A stretch of 64,000 nucleotides of DNA, from assembly GCA_963576565.1 (NCBI GenBank), contig OY755038.1, forward strand, positions 139,820,989 through 139,884,988, in the 5' to 3' direction. Positions 48,302-60,085 of this stretch are shown here, piece by piece. The first letter of the stretch is position 1. Each line of letters opens with the position of its first letter. This DNA is from Aspidapion aeneum. Its lineage: Eukaryota > Arthropoda > Insecta > Coleoptera > Brentidae. Position numbers and translations under genes: made by a program. Below the pieces are notes generated by a model that worked only from the letters and a program-made list of their open reading frames with translations, made no database searches and had not been told where the DNA came from.

Positions 48302-49841
48302 TGCGTTATACCTTCTTATCAAACGCGTTCAAGGTTCTTCCTTTTCTGAGCTTTTTTCCGCGTTATCTAAGGATAAACCAATACCGAAACCTTTTCGAAA
48401 ACTTTCACCTTTTCTTGATGAAAATAATATCATTAGAGTCGGTGGCAGATTACAAAAATCTGACCTTTTGTCTTATTCTGCAAAACACCCCGTCTTACTT
48501 TCGAGTAACCATCGTTTAACTACTCTTCTTATCGAGTCCACTCATCGACAATACCTTCATCCTGGGTTTAAAACATTACATAATCTGCTTATACAGCAAT
48601 TTTGGATATTATCTGCCAGACGGGCAATTCAAAGAACCATATCCAAGTGTTTGCAATGTTTTAGAATCAACCCTAAACCCTATAGACCGCCCATAATGAG
48701 TTCACTTCCCGCTCATCGAATCAATCAACTTAAACCTTTTTCGAGTGTAGCTATCGACTTTTGTGGACCTTTCTTTGTGATTCCTCATCGTTACCGTGGT
48801 TGTAAGGCTTTCAAATCGTATGTCTGTGTGTTTGTCTGTACGGCCACACATTGCGTGCATTTGGAATTAACCATGGAACTGTCCACCGAAGGGTTTATAG
48901 GTGCATTCCATCGATTCATTTCCAGACGTGGAAGCGTGACGCAATGCTGGTCAGACCAGGGCAGTAATTTTGTAGGGTTTCGTAACCAATTACTTGATTA
49001 CGCTAGAAGTGCGTCCACCAGACTTTCTATTCGTTGGCATCTGGGACCTCCTCTCAGTCCACATTTCAATGGCCTGGCAGAAGCTGGCGTCAAAAGTTTT
49101 AAAACTCACTTTGTTTGAGTTGTCGGCGACCAGAAGTTGTCCATCATGGAAATGTCCACCCTTACATGTCGCATAGAAGTTGTACTTAATAGTCGCCCTT
49201 TATCTCCTGCCTCTTCAGACCCACACGATCTTCAACCTCTTACCCCTGGGCATTTTTTGACCCTTGAACCCCTTAATTCAGAAATTCCGGAGTCAGATTT
49301 GTCCGAGGTTCCCCTAAATCGACTCTCGAGATGGCAACTAATCCAAAAACTACATAATGATTTTTGGAAACGGTATTCTGTAGAATATTTGCATACGCTA
49401 CAACAGCGACACAAGTGGGCTGATTCGTCCCCAAATATCAAATTAAATGATTTGGTTATCATAACGAGTGATCACATCCAATCACCTTTGAAATGGCCAG
49501 TCGGTCGGGTTCTCGAATTGCATCCCGGCGGAGACGGTCAAGTGCGTGTAGTGACGGTGTTTACAAGCGGCCAGTTGTAAAACTGTGCCTCTTGCCGAAT
49601 TAAAAGTAATTTTAATTTTTTCTACCTATTGAAATCAATTATTACAATAGGCAATTCTTTATTATTATTTTTTTTTAATTTTGTTTGTTTGTTTTGCCTT
49701 TTTCGGGTTTTCGTTATCTCTAAATAAATTTACGCTACTTTTCTGTTTTTCATTCATTTATATTTATCGGTCGATCATTTTTTCTTATATCTATATCTGT
49801 CCGATTGATATTCTAAAATTGTGTGTTTTAGAGGGCAGTTA
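48302..49841 (+). pseudogene. BEL/Pao copy 2 integrase and C-terminal region
   Basis: HHCC finger (HRQYLHPGFKT...CLQCF) and the D,D,E core (AIDFCGP, WSDQGSNFVG, LAEAGV) are intact to 49115. There CGA of copy 1 is TGA, a C-to-T change at a CpG. Coding resumes at about 49122 and ends after a 16-bp loss near 49555 that removes the VKTVTG stretch. 49600-49841 is 3' untranslated. Confidence 0.88.
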
Positions 49842-50309
49842 TGTTAGCTCCCGCTAAATTTCGCGGTTGTTTTTACTTTTTAAAACCACACAATTGGATG
49901 ACGGACAGAGTACATTTCCCGCGCGTTGAACATGCGCACCAAGAATCAGAGAGATCCTTTTCTGCCGCCTCGAGATAATGGCGTGTTAATTTACTTTCTC
50001 CAAATTTCAAATTTCTACACTTGAAAGTGCTCGATTTTGGTGTACTGAAGCATAGAACTGGAAACTTCAGCCCTTCAGCTACGTGGTGCCATCATTAGAT
50101 CCAGAAAGGGGCCCCTGGTACGTGGAGAAATTGGCTGCAAACTGGTGAGTGCTTTGTTTCTGTGTTCCGTTGTGTAGTACCAACAATTAACCTATGGACC
50201 TTAATTATTTCGTGATTTCATATCAATATATTTATGTTTGTTCGCGCTTTCCTTAATTAAAATATATACAGTCCACTGCAGTTATCGTTTTTCTACCTGC
50301 GGGCAAACA
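49842..50309 (+). repeat. 3' LTR of BEL/Pao copy 2 (468 bp)
   Basis: Starts TGTTAGCTCCCGC and ends CGGGCAAACA. Clearly diverged from the copy 1 LTRs but matches the remaining 5' LTR piece at 38591-38788. Confidence 0.88.
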
Positions 50310-51403
50310 CGGTCTTCTGGACAATGCATCTGCATTATTATGCACCCTTCCCGCTCGGTGCTTAATTGGATAATGGTTTTGTTGTAGCTTTTCTATCCAT
50401 CTCGCGACTTGCCCCTCAGGTTGTTTCATTTTCATGAGCCACTGTAACGCAGCATGATCCGTTCTAATCAGAAACTCTTGTCCATAGAGATATTTGTAAA
50501 AGTGATCTACGGATTTAATGATGGCTACGAGCTCCTTTCTGATAACACAATAATTTTTCTCTGCTTTGGATAGCTTCTTGCTGAAAAATTCCATGACCCG
50601 TTCTTCTTCATCTTGTACTTGGGAGAGTACTGCTCCTATGCCATCGTTGCTCGCATCAGTATCTAATATGAATTTTCCTTTTGGAATGGGGTATGCAAGA
50701 ATCGGACTAGAACATAATGCTGCTTTTAGCCTTCTGAATGCTTGGTCACATTCGGTATTCCATTTGTAAGAAGCTTTATCTTCTCTAAGTCTATGTAATG
50801 GAGACGCTATTTTGGCGAATCCTTCTACAAATCGTCTGTAGTATGTACACAGACCCAAAAAGCTTCTCAATTCATGTTTTTCACGAGGGTGAAAAATCTT
50901 TTATTGCTTGTAACTTCTTTCGTCACTATGGATGCCTTCTCGGAAAACGACGTGGCCCAGAAACTCATTTTCATTTTCTCATTACAATGACATCATCCAA
51001 ATAGACTAGGCATGCAGACTTGGAAGTAAGGCCTCGTAGATCGACTTCCATTATTCTTTGAAATGTAGCTGGGGCATTGCATAAACTGATAAAGTCCACT
51101 TCCAGCAGAGAATGCTGTCTTTTCTTTATCTCTTTCAAAGATTCCTACTTGCCAATACCCACTTTTCAGGTCAAGAGTAGAAAACCAATACGATCCTGCC
51201 AACGTTGTTAATGTGTCGTCTGTTCTTGGCAGTGGGTAACTATCTTTCTTGGTCACATCGTTAAGTTTCCTGTAGTCGACACATCCACCATCCTTTTTAG
51301 TGACCAACACCACAGGAGATGGCCAAGGACTTGATGACTCTTCAATTACACCGTCACTGAGCATTTTATTAATAAGATTATAAACTTCTTCTTGTTTGGC
51401 CAT
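50310..51403 (-). pseudogene. Gypsy reverse transcriptase and RNase H
   Basis: RT: LINKMLSDGVIEESSSPWPS, VLVTKKDGG, VDYRKLN, STLDLKSGYWQV. Then a frameshift at about 51085, after which another frame gives NAPATFQRIM and catalytic YLDD at 50992-51003. Next comes RSFLGLCTYYRRFV, then RNase H: FILDTDASNDGIGAVLSQ, EFFSKKLSKAEKNYC, IRTDHAALQWL and NNADALSRRP, where BEL copy 2 interrupts. At least two lesions make it inactive. Confidence 0.88.
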
Positions 51404-51460
51404 TGGTAGTCTTCTTGGGGGCTGTCTTATCGGTTGGGCATCGCCAGTGTTGATAGCATT

Positions 51461-51832
51461 TTAAATAAGGTTTGGGCGTTTCGAACTACGTTTAGTTTCG
51501 AAGATATTACTTTGTTCTTCTATCAACTCTCTCGCTTTATGAAATTCTTCTGGAGTGAGATGTTGCCAAGTTGACTGAAAATGCTGAAGTACCTCTATTG
51601 GTAACTTGCTTTTATCCTCGGAAGTTGGCTCTTCACATCTTGTTACTTTCTGGACTGGTTCAAATAATGCTACCACCTCCCCCTTTTTAATTTTGACACT
51701 ACTTAGGAAAATATTGGCGACTCTAATCGGGATGTCTTTATCGGTTTTAACTAGTGACTTTGCAACGAGGTAGGTGTTGGGTGTGTTCTGTTGGCTTATG
51801 AGTCCGACGCAGCTTGATGTTTTACCTCCCAA
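51461..51832 (-). pseudogene. Gypsy pol region between protease and RT
   Basis: The frame has NTYLVAKSLVK, IPIRVANIF, GEVVALFEPV and EEFHKARELIEEQSNIFE, the usual linker before a Gypsy RT. No protease motif is recoverable upstream (51840-52120). Confidence 0.7.
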
Positions 51833-52120
51833 AAATTATGCATGGTCTCACTGTTACCGACCAGTCTTGTTGTGCATACTGCCACCACTTTAATTGGTTC
51901 TTTATTGATGTGACTATTTGATAAAATGAACTCATCGTTCCTCCATTTGGAGAGGGACGTCTGTTTTCTTTTAAAGAGTCAACAAAGCTTTTCCGTTATC
52001 GTCCCAGTCATTTGCAGCAGCGGCAGCTTTAAACTGTTGTTTGTAGGTGGACCAGGAAGACGTACCATCAAAATTTGGAGGCCTAATGTTTTGGTTGGAA
52101 TTCACAACATATCATTGAGC

Positions 52121-52540
52121 TTATATTTTGTTGTGTTCTTTCTGAAGCTGTATAAACTGTTTTGCCATGTCCTGGAATTTTTCTTCTATGGTTTGAAAAA
52201 CTTCTTCCCTAACATTCTGTAGTTTAGTCTCTACTTTTTCTTCAACATTCTGCAATTTGTTTTGCACCTTTTGTTCTACATTCTGCATCCTTTGAGTTAT
52301 TTCTTCCTTAAGATCTTCTGTTGCTAACTTAAATTCTCCTCTCAGCTGTTCGGAGTTACTCTTTATTTGGTCGAAGTTTTGTTCCATACCATCTAATCTT
52401 TCTTCAAATGTCCGTCTCATATCGTTTTGGTTTTGTGCAATGGTCTGTCTCATATCGTTCTGGTTTTGTTCCATGGTCTGTTCCATGTCGTCCATGGTGT
52501 GTTTCATGTCGCCTTGATTTTGTTTAATGGTCTGTTTCAT
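52121..52540 (-). pseudogene. Gypsy gag N-terminal coiled coil
   Basis: 140 codons almost wholly of heptad-like repeats: MEQNQNDMRQTI-type units of about 11 residues, then LQNVEEKVETKLQNV. Long coiled coils like this precede Gag in some insect Gypsy elements. No capsid or zinc knuckle follows, so the middle of gag is deleted. Confidence 0.6.
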
Positions 52541-52545
52541 GTCCT

Positions 52546-52825
52546 TCTAAAAACTAATAAGTCACAAGCTTTTGAGCCATTTGAGCTGCTACAGCCTGCA
52601 TCATTTTAGTTAGTTCTTCCATCTTTGCTGATTCTTGTCTGGTAAGCATCAACTTTTTGACAAACCTCTAAATGTTTTTGGGCTATAAAGCTAATGTCTC
52701 AGTCGGTTTTCCAATATCTCTTCTGATTCTTAAATAGAACCTAATGGAATGTTCTAGAATATACTGGTAAATGTCACTATTTCCGTTACTAGGCAAATGT
52801 AGAAATCGCTTTTTACTGACTGACA
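52546..52825. other. Spacer, probably Gypsy 5' remnant
   Basis: No gene or clear LTR was found. A weak minus-strand continuation of the gag region is possible. Confidence 0.35.
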
Positions 52826-52946
52826 AAAGATTCGGACTTACCCTGTAGTGGTTGAATTATGTCCAACAAAAACCTCGACAAAGTGCTGGTCGGTGAGTCC
52901 CTGGAGCTGGTGATTGGTCGCAGTGGTATATCCTTCTTATGGATCT
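52826..52946 (-). pseudogene. Penelope-like RT fragment
   Basis: About 120 bp nearly identical to 47360-47480: minus-strand IHKKDIPLRPITSSRDSPTS followed by LSRFLLDIIQPLQGKSES. Both ends stop abruptly in unrelated sequence. Confidence 0.85.
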
Positions 52947-53446
52947 GAAGAGCACTGAAACGATAAATCAGACAACGCACGTGGCATAACCTATGGTCTA
53001 CGATTTCTACTAAGCCAGCAGCAAAATCATTGCATTGGAGGAAGAAAACTCGTTTGAATTCATGCATTTTGCAAAACAACTAGCATTTTTATAAAGATGA
53101 GTAGTGACATTAAAACTAAAATGAGAAAACCTTCTCGGCGTAAATGTTGAAACTTCAATAAAACATGTTTTGCACTTACCTAGAGTTGATATGAAATGAC
53201 CTACCTACAGAAGGTTAAAATCAGGTTTGCCCATAAAAAGGTTAATTTATAAAAAATAATCTTTGGATGCCCCTGATTGTTTTCAGTGGTTATCTAGGGT
53301 ACAGCGTGTCTCATTTTCGATGCGATTAAATGGGAAACTCGGTTGTTATTACAGATATCGATTTTCTAATTGCAACTTACCGTGCTCTTGTTTTGAGCCC
53401 CTAAAAATGGTGTAATCAGATTTTTGCTATACCCCGTGGTTTCGCA
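52947..53446. other. AT-rich sequence without recognised features
   Basis: No gene, LTR or known repeat was recognised. Confidence 0.4.
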
Positions 53447-54920
53447 ATTTTTTTTTAAAATAATAAATATGGCACAGATGGCTGCGCTGGTCAATATAAA
53501 AACAAATAAACTTTTTATTTTTACAAAGAGGATTGTGATCTTGATGCAAAGTGGCATTTTCATGCGATGTCTCATAGCAAAAGTGCCTGTGATAATGTCG
53601 GAGGCACCGTTAAACGTTTAGTAAGGAAGGCCAGTTTGCAAAAAATGGAAACGGACCAAATTTTAAAAATTGAAAGTATGTTTGCTTTTTGTATAAATAT
53701 CATAATTAAAATCGTTTTTAGTCAGCACTGACCGTCAAAAATACTCGGGGATTTTATCCATTTATTCCAAATTAAAATTGTTGTCTAGAAATTAAAAAAT
53801 ATATTAGCTGTAAATTTAGTCAACATTGTTAAAATCAAAAATTAATTTAGATTAATTGAATATATGTATATTACACATATTTTTTTTGAATTTAGTACTC
53901 GCAATGTAGTTACTTGAGTATTACTTTTTACTTTTTTTACATTTTTGATATTGTTACGAAATTCCATACTTTTGTTTTTAGTTTTGCTGCAATTTGGTTA
54001 GAATTGTTGTTTTGTTTGTTGTAAAACAAGTAGATATTATTATTAATAGATATACCTAATGTGTTTAATCAGCGTACTTATTTATTTATCATTTGCCTTG
54101 AACCAGGACAATTTTTAACTAAGTAAATATACAGGGTGTCCTACATGCTTTTTAAGGGGTTTCCAAAATTTACATGGGAAAAAAGAGCCCATTGACGACC
54201 TCGATGTTTAATAATCCAAGCTTAAAGTTAACATCGCATCTTAAGATGCTCCAAGAAATTTGCCAGCAAACTGGCTTAATATATAAAAATACGGTTTTGA
54301 CTTTCAGGCTTCTGTTAAATATCAAACTCTGGAAATTCAAGTCAGTCTATATTTACTAAAAATATTCCCAACTCTTCAAAATTATCGAAATGGCGAAAGC
54401 ATGTACATTAATTTGTATACTTACTCACATTGAAACAGGGGCATAGATGACAAGGACATGACCAAGGCATGAAAAAATGTCAATACTTAAAAAAAATATA
54501 TATTAGTTTTAACAAACATTTTAGGTATTCGTTTTTTTTCTTTGATTCATTAGCCTAAGGTACGCCGATTGGCTCTTTGTGTCAGTCAAAAAATATAATT
54601 TTTTAAAATTTGTGAATTTTATAAAACTAGAGTTTCAGAAATATAATAATTAGGGCCCTTTTAATAAAAAAAATAATAAAGAAATTTTTACTTATCTCAG
54701 CGTATAATAATCCATAGATTACAAAATTTATTTAAAGTTGCCTTAATATTAGGGAAAAAAGATATGAATTTTTAAAGTTAAAGGTAAAATTCGAAAATTC
54801 CACGAAAGGGTGAAGTAAAAAAATTGACCTTTTTTACTTAGTTCAGACCTAACCTAACTCCAGTTAAAAGATTTTGCAAACCGGAGACTCTCGCCCCACT
54901 CCGATCTTTTATGGATGGAT

Positions 54921-55218
54921 ATCTAGTGGGTTTTTGTTAACGGGGAACACTCAAGCAATATTCGCATGTTTGGTGAATTTTTTTAATTCAGTTTTTGGAA
55001 GCCCCTGGTGTATTAACGATTACCTAAATGTAACAACTATACACATCTTTCAAAGGAGAACTTAACTCTCTATAATATCGAAGAAAACGTTTTTACCAGT
55101 AGAGCATGGTTTTTAAAAAAATTGTAAAACACAAGATAATAATATTTTTTAGTCACTAAAAAAATTACCAAACATGCGTCTGTTCCTTGAGTGTTCCCCG
55201 TTTCCAAAAACCCACTAG
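54921..55218. repeat. MITE with inverted ends of about 52 bp (unit 1)
   Basis: CTAGTGGGTTTTTG...GGGGAACACTCAAG at the left is mirrored by CTTGAGTGTTCCCC...CAAAAACCCACTAG at the right, about 298 bp in all. The same element is at about 57413-57710 in unit 2. Confidence 0.75.
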
Positions 55219-55480
55219 ATACATATCGTTATATAGATAATTTTATTTTCAACAATATAGAGTAAAGCGAGATTAACTAGAAAGCTTAGTATTTACGAAA
55301 ATTCAATGCAACCAATTTTTTTAAATAGTAATTAAAAAAAGTCACCTTAATATGCGGACGCCCTTGGAGTGTCATTTATAGCTTTAAAACCACTTTGCGA
55401 TACACTGTTTAAAACATTTTACAAAGAAAAAGCTCAACGTCTTCTCCACTAAAGTCTTTATTGTTTCGGGTTTTATATAG

Positions 55481-55514
55481 GACATGTTTCCAGTCTAAAG
55501 AGACCCATCATCAG
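55481..55514 (-). ncRNA. Hammerhead-like motif (unit 1 of the 2.49 kb repeat)
   Basis: On the minus strand: CTGATGA, a stem GGTCT/AGACT closed by CTTT, then GAAAC and ATGTC. The core residues fit the hammerhead consensus and a one-pair stem III, as seen in Penelope-type ribozymes. Stem I pairing is poor. An identical motif lies at 57973-58006. Confidence 0.45.
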
Positions 55515-57972
55515 CTGAAATAAGGTAAACAAAGAAGTGTAACTACATACATCCGAAGCAATTTTCAGTGCCTATTAAATAGATTAAACTGAGATAATAA
55601 AATTATATTGAAGGTGATTAAATAATCACTTTCAGGTTCACTAATGTACCCCGAAAGTGACTATTCCACCTCCATCATTTTTTATATTTTATAAACCAAT
55701 TTATAACTGCATTACTCATAAAACACCCTTAAAATGTAACATACCTTTCAAAGACCTTCAAAAGACCCTCATACCCCCAGCAAGCTAATGCGAGGGTTCA
55801 AACAGTTGCTAATACTAGTTGAAAATCCAGCAAAAAAGAGGTTTCCTGCACTGGAGTGGGAAGTGAAGAATTCACATATCTGGTTGGTTCACTAATCAAC
55901 CATTAAGTTATTTATTTATATAACTAAAACATCTTAACTTTTTTTTTAAATATTAAATATGGCACAGATGGCTGCGCTGGTCAATATAAAAACAAATAAA
56001 CTTTTTATTTTTACAAAGAGGATTGTGATCTTGATGCAAAGTGGCATTTTCATGCGATGTCTCATAGCAAAAGTGCCTGTGATAGTGTCGGAGGCACCGT
56101 TAAACGTTTAGTAAGGAAGGCCAGTTTGCAAAAAATGGAAACGGACCAAATTTTAAAAATTGAAAGTATGTTTGCTTTTTGTATAAATAACATAATTAAA
56201 ATCGTTTTTAGTCAGCACTGACCGTCAAAAATACTCGGGGATTTTATCCATTTATTCCAAATTAAAATTGTTGTCTAGAAATTAAAAAATATATTAGCTG
56301 TAAATTTAGTCAACATTGTTAAAATCAAAAATTAATTTAGATTAATTGAATATATGTATATTACACATATTTTTTTTGAATTTAGTACTCGCAATGTAGT
56401 TACTTGAGTATTACTTTTAACTTTTTTTACATTTTTGATATTGTTACGAAATTCCATACTTTTGTTTTTAGTTTTGCTGCAATTTGGTTAGAATTGTTGT
56501 TTTGTTTGTTGTAAAACAAGTAGATATTATTATTAATAGATATACCTAATGTGTTTAATCAGCGTACTTATTTATTTTTCATTTGCCTTGAACCAGGACA
56601 ATTTTTAACTAAGTAAATATACAGGGTGTCCTAAATGCTTTTTAAGGGGTTTCCAAAATTTATATGGGAAAAAAAGAGCCCACTGACGACCTCGATGTTT
56701 AATAATCCAAGCTTAAAGTTAACATCGCATCTTAAGATGCTCCAAGAAATTTGCCAGCAAACTGGCTTAATATATAAAAATACGGTTTTGACTTTCAGGC
56801 TTCTGTTAAATATCAAACTCTGGAAGTTCAAGTCAGTCTATATTTACTAAAAATATTCCCAACTCTTCAAAATTATCGAAATGGCGAAAGCATGTACATT
56901 AATTTATATACTTACTCACATTGGAACAGGGGCATAGATGACAAGGACATGACCAAGGCATGAAAAAATGTCAAAACTTAAAAAAAATATATATTAGTTT
57001 TAACAAACATTTTAGGTATTCGTTTTTTTTCTTTGATTCATTAGCCTAAGGTACGCCGATTGGCTCTTTGTGTCAGTAAAAAAATATAATTTTTTAAAAT
57101 TTGTGAATTTTATAAAACTAGAGTTTTAGAAATATAATAATTAGGGCCCTTTTAATAAAAAAAATAATAAAGAAATTTTTACTTACCTCAGCGTATAATA
57201 ATCCATAGATTACAAAATTTATTTAAAGTTGCCTTAATATTAGGGAAAAAAGATATGAATTTTTAAAGTTAAAGGTAAAATTCGAAAATTCCACGAAAGG
57301 GTGAAGTAAAAAAATTGACCTTTTTTACTTAGTTCAGACCTAACCTAACTCCAGTTAAAAGATTTTGCAAACCGGAGACTCTCGCCCCACTCCGATCTTT
57401 TATGGATGGATATCTAGTGGGTTTTTGTTAACGGGGAACACTCAAGCAATATTCGCATGTTTGGTGAATTTTTTAAATTCAGTTTTTGGAAGCCCCTGGT
57501 GTATTAACGATTACCTAATTGTAACAACTATACACATCTTTCAAAGGAGAACTTAACTCTCTATAATATCGAAGAAAACGTTTTTACCAGTAGAGCATGG
57601 TTTTTAAAAAAATTGTAAAACACAAGATAATAATATTTTTTTAGTCATTAAAAAAATTACCAAACATGCGTCTGTTCCTTGAGTGTTCCCCGTTTCCAAA
57701 AACCCACTAGATACATATCGTTATATAGATAATTTTATTTTCAACAATATTGAGTAAAGCGAGATTTACTAGAAAGCTTAGTATTTACGAAAATTCAATG
57801 CAACCAATTTTTTTAAATAGTAATTAAAAAAAGTCACCTTAATATGCGGACGCCCTTGGAGTGTCATTTATAGCTTTAAAACCACTTTGCGATACACTGT
57901 TTAAAACATTTTACAAAGAAAAAGCTCAACGTCTTCTCCACTAAAGTCTTTATTGTTTCGGGTTTTATTTAG

Positions 57973-58006
57973 GACATGTTTCCAGTCTAAAGAGACCCAT
58001 CATCAG
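57973..58006 (-). ncRNA. Hammerhead-like motif (unit 2 of the 2.49 kb repeat)
   Basis: Same sequence and caveats as 55481-55514. The core is unchanged between the two copies. Confidence 0.45.
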
Positions 58007-58437
58007 CTGAAATAAGGTAAACAAAGAAGTGTAACTACATACATCCGAAGCAATTTTCAGTGCCTATTAAATAGATTAAACTGAGATAATAAAATTATAT
58101 TGAAGGTGATTAAATAATCACTTTCAGGTTCACTAATGTACCCCGAAAGTGACTATTCCACCTCCATCATTTTTTATATTTTATAAACCAATTTATAACT
58201 GCATTACTCATAAAACACCCTTAAAATGTAACATACCTTTCAAAGACCTTCAAAAGACCCTCATACCCCCAGCAAGCTAATGCGAGGGTTCAAACAGTTG
58301 CTAATACTAGTTGAAAATCCAGCAAAAAAGAGGTTTCCTGCACTGGAGTGGGAAGTGAAGAATTCACATATCTTGTTGGTTCACTAATCAACCATTAAGT
58401 TATTTATTTATATAACTAAAACATCTTAACTTTATTT

Positions 58438-59119
58438 AAGATAAAAAGGTTTTTTTTTTTGAAAATTTATGAAACTAGGTTATTTCCACTTTTTCCTAAT
58501 GAAATATTTGCCTTTCTACACCGTTGCAAAAAAAAGAAAGATAAATTTTTGAGTGTCAAAAATATTAATATATTATTTTTAATTTTGTATCCTCTTACAG
58601 AATATTTTTTGATATATTATCTATCTTTTAAATAGATTTTAGCAAATAGCTCGGAAACGGTACATTTTTTAAAATTAAGCTTGAAAGCAATATGGTTTAG
58701 AATTTTTTTCCAGTTAAATTTGTTTTGTTTTACAATTATTATTATATTTTCTATTTATGAAGATGCATATGATTTTGATTACAAACAAAAATGGCTTCCG
58801 ACTAGATATTTTGGTCATGAAATTTACTGTCCGACCAAGCTTTTTTTAATGTACGGTAGACCTTTTGTTCCATACAAAACTATAACCGTAATACTTTCAC
58901 TGCAAATTTGGGTATGAAAGTAGGACAAGAGTACACTTGATAGTAAGTTTTAACCGTTTTTTCGTGAAAAAGTAAAAAACCCAAAAACAAAACAGATTTT
59001 CCAATAAATGGTTTAAAGAAAAGTTGTAGACTATTTTGTTTCTTATAACTTTTACACTGTTTAGAATATAATCAGAGGTCCATTCCCGCGAAAAATCGTA
59101 AAAAAACAAAAGTTTACCT
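58438..59119. other. AT-rich sequence without recognised features
   Basis: A 78-codon open frame at 58681-58917 lacks any recognisable motif and is probably chance. Confidence 0.4.
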
Positions 59120-59490
59120 TTTTTACAAGCTTTATCCGATTTGGATGAAATTTGGTACACACATAGTGGTCCCATGACAATACAACATTAAGAAAAAAAT
59201 ATCCTACCACCCCTACCCTCACCCCCTTCCATAAAAAATGCGTTTTTGACACACTTCACTTCAAATGACTTTTATAAAATTTGGTATATGCATAAAGGTC
59301 CGATGGCAATACAGCCCAAACAAAAAATATATTTCTACCTCTACCCCCACCCTCTCCTTCCCCCAATAGAAAAATTACAAACAACTCACGATCAGCGATT
59401 TCATTATAATCTAGAATAAACTCTTCTGTTCTGTTATTGAACAAATATTTTCATTTAATAGAGTAGATAGCTGAGACTAAAAAGTAGAAA
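59120..59490 (-). repeat. Inverted counterpart of the 130-bp units at 5086-5590
   Basis: Two units, with CCAAATTTCATCCAAATCGG-type, GTCATGGGACC-type and G-rich tracts on the minus strand. Confidence 0.75.
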
Positions 59491-59491
59491 A

Positions 59492-59960
59492 TAAATTGGC
59501 AATTTTTTTTTTAAATCACAAGCTTTTATAAAATCCACTAAAAATTAAAAAATAATTTTCTAACTTTCTAATATTATGGCGATGGCCGCAAATCAAAGCA
59601 TAAGTTAATCTAAATTTGTGATCTAAACACTTAAAGAATATTCAACATAGCAGGTCATCAAAGATATGTTTGATGTGCCGCAATGTTATGCTAGTGCCAT
59701 ACCTATGTCAGAGAAATGCTGGGGTATCTTGGGTCGGGTTGGGTTGGTTTGGTACCTCTTCATTTTTCTGCTAGATTGATTCTTGCAAATAGTGATATTT
59801 AATTCATACGGATATCTTATCGTGCTAATATCGTCAAAATTTCCATCAGTCGGCCATCGCTTTTATTATTATGATAATATTAGAAAGTTAGAAAATTATT
59901 TTTTAATTTTTAGTGCATTTTATAAAAGCTTGTGACTTAAAAAATTTTTTACCAATTTAT
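59492..59960. repeat. MITE-like element (copy 2)
   Basis: Ends AATAAATTGGCAA... and ...TTTACCAATTTATT. The core matches 4720-4975 in inverted form. It ends about 125 bp before the RME-8 acceptor. Confidence 0.75.
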
Positions 59961-60085
59961 TTACTCTAATAACTAGAATCGAGCCTAATTTTCCTCCGTT
60001 GGCTGCGATATATCAATAATAAATTATTTGCACTGCCCTATAAGAACAAAAGCAATTTCAGCTACATTACTTTGTTTATTTACAG

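Larger units (their letters stand above)
38591..50309 (+). mobile_element. BEL/Pao LTR retrotransposon, copy 2 (interrupted twice)
   Basis: Same family as copy 1. It is inserted in the Gypsy element with flanks AGGTC (38586-38590) and CGGTC (50310-50314), a 5-bp target duplication with one change. The 5' LTR is truncated: at about 38788 it jumps straight into the leader, losing about 275 bp of LTR and the leader's first part. The 3' LTR is 49842-50309. Hit by a LINE (39348-42472) and a Penelope-like element (45872-48301). It retains the protease region that copy 1 has lost. Confidence 0.92.
36969..52545 (-). mobile_element. Ty3/Gypsy retrotransposon (minus strand), split by BEL/Pao copy 2
   Basis: Reading leftwards: coiled-coil gag piece (52540-52121), pre-RT region (51832-51461), RT (51403-50990), RNase H (50870-50310), then after the 11.7 kb BEL insertion the integrase (38590-37405) and the LTR. 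The RNase H/integrase linker joins precisely across the insertion (SRRP|CPEDCKHC). The 5' LTR is absent, and 52546-53446 contains a foreign Penelope fragment, so the element is 5'-truncated or broken there. Confidence 0.85.
53447..58437. repeat. Tandem duplication, two units of about 2.49 kb
   Basis: ATGGCACAGATGGCTGCGCT occurs at 53469 and again at 55959, and all following sequence repeats with a period of 2490-2492 to about 58437. The units differ by only scattered substitutions and 1-2 bp indels. Both starts share a T10AAA run, which may have helped unequal exchange. Each unit contains a CAGGGTGTCC end (54132; 56624), an inner MITE and a hammerhead-like motif. No coding; the repeated short frames are not genes. 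Confidence 0.92.
4314..60085 (+). other. Giant RME-8 intron (about 55.8 kb) filled with nested transposable elements
   Basis: It runs from a GT donor at 4314 to a TTTGTTTATTTACAG acceptor ending at 60085. The flanking exons join as GGLE|VLLEAYSRC in phase 0. The content is retroelements, foldback repeats, minisatellites and a tandem duplication, listed separately. No other RME-8 exon or other host gene was recognised inside. Short stretches at 4314-4605 and 59961-60085 are unique sequence next to the splice sites. Confidence 0.82.

Noticed and set aside
54874..57556. Identical 63-codon frames in both 2.49 kb units
   Set aside because: Conservation follows from the recent duplication. The frames cross the MITE and have no recognisable motif or good start.
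58681..58917. 78-codon hydrophobic frame upstream of the RME-8 exon
   Set aside because: No ATG at its start, no splice context and no similarity I recognise.
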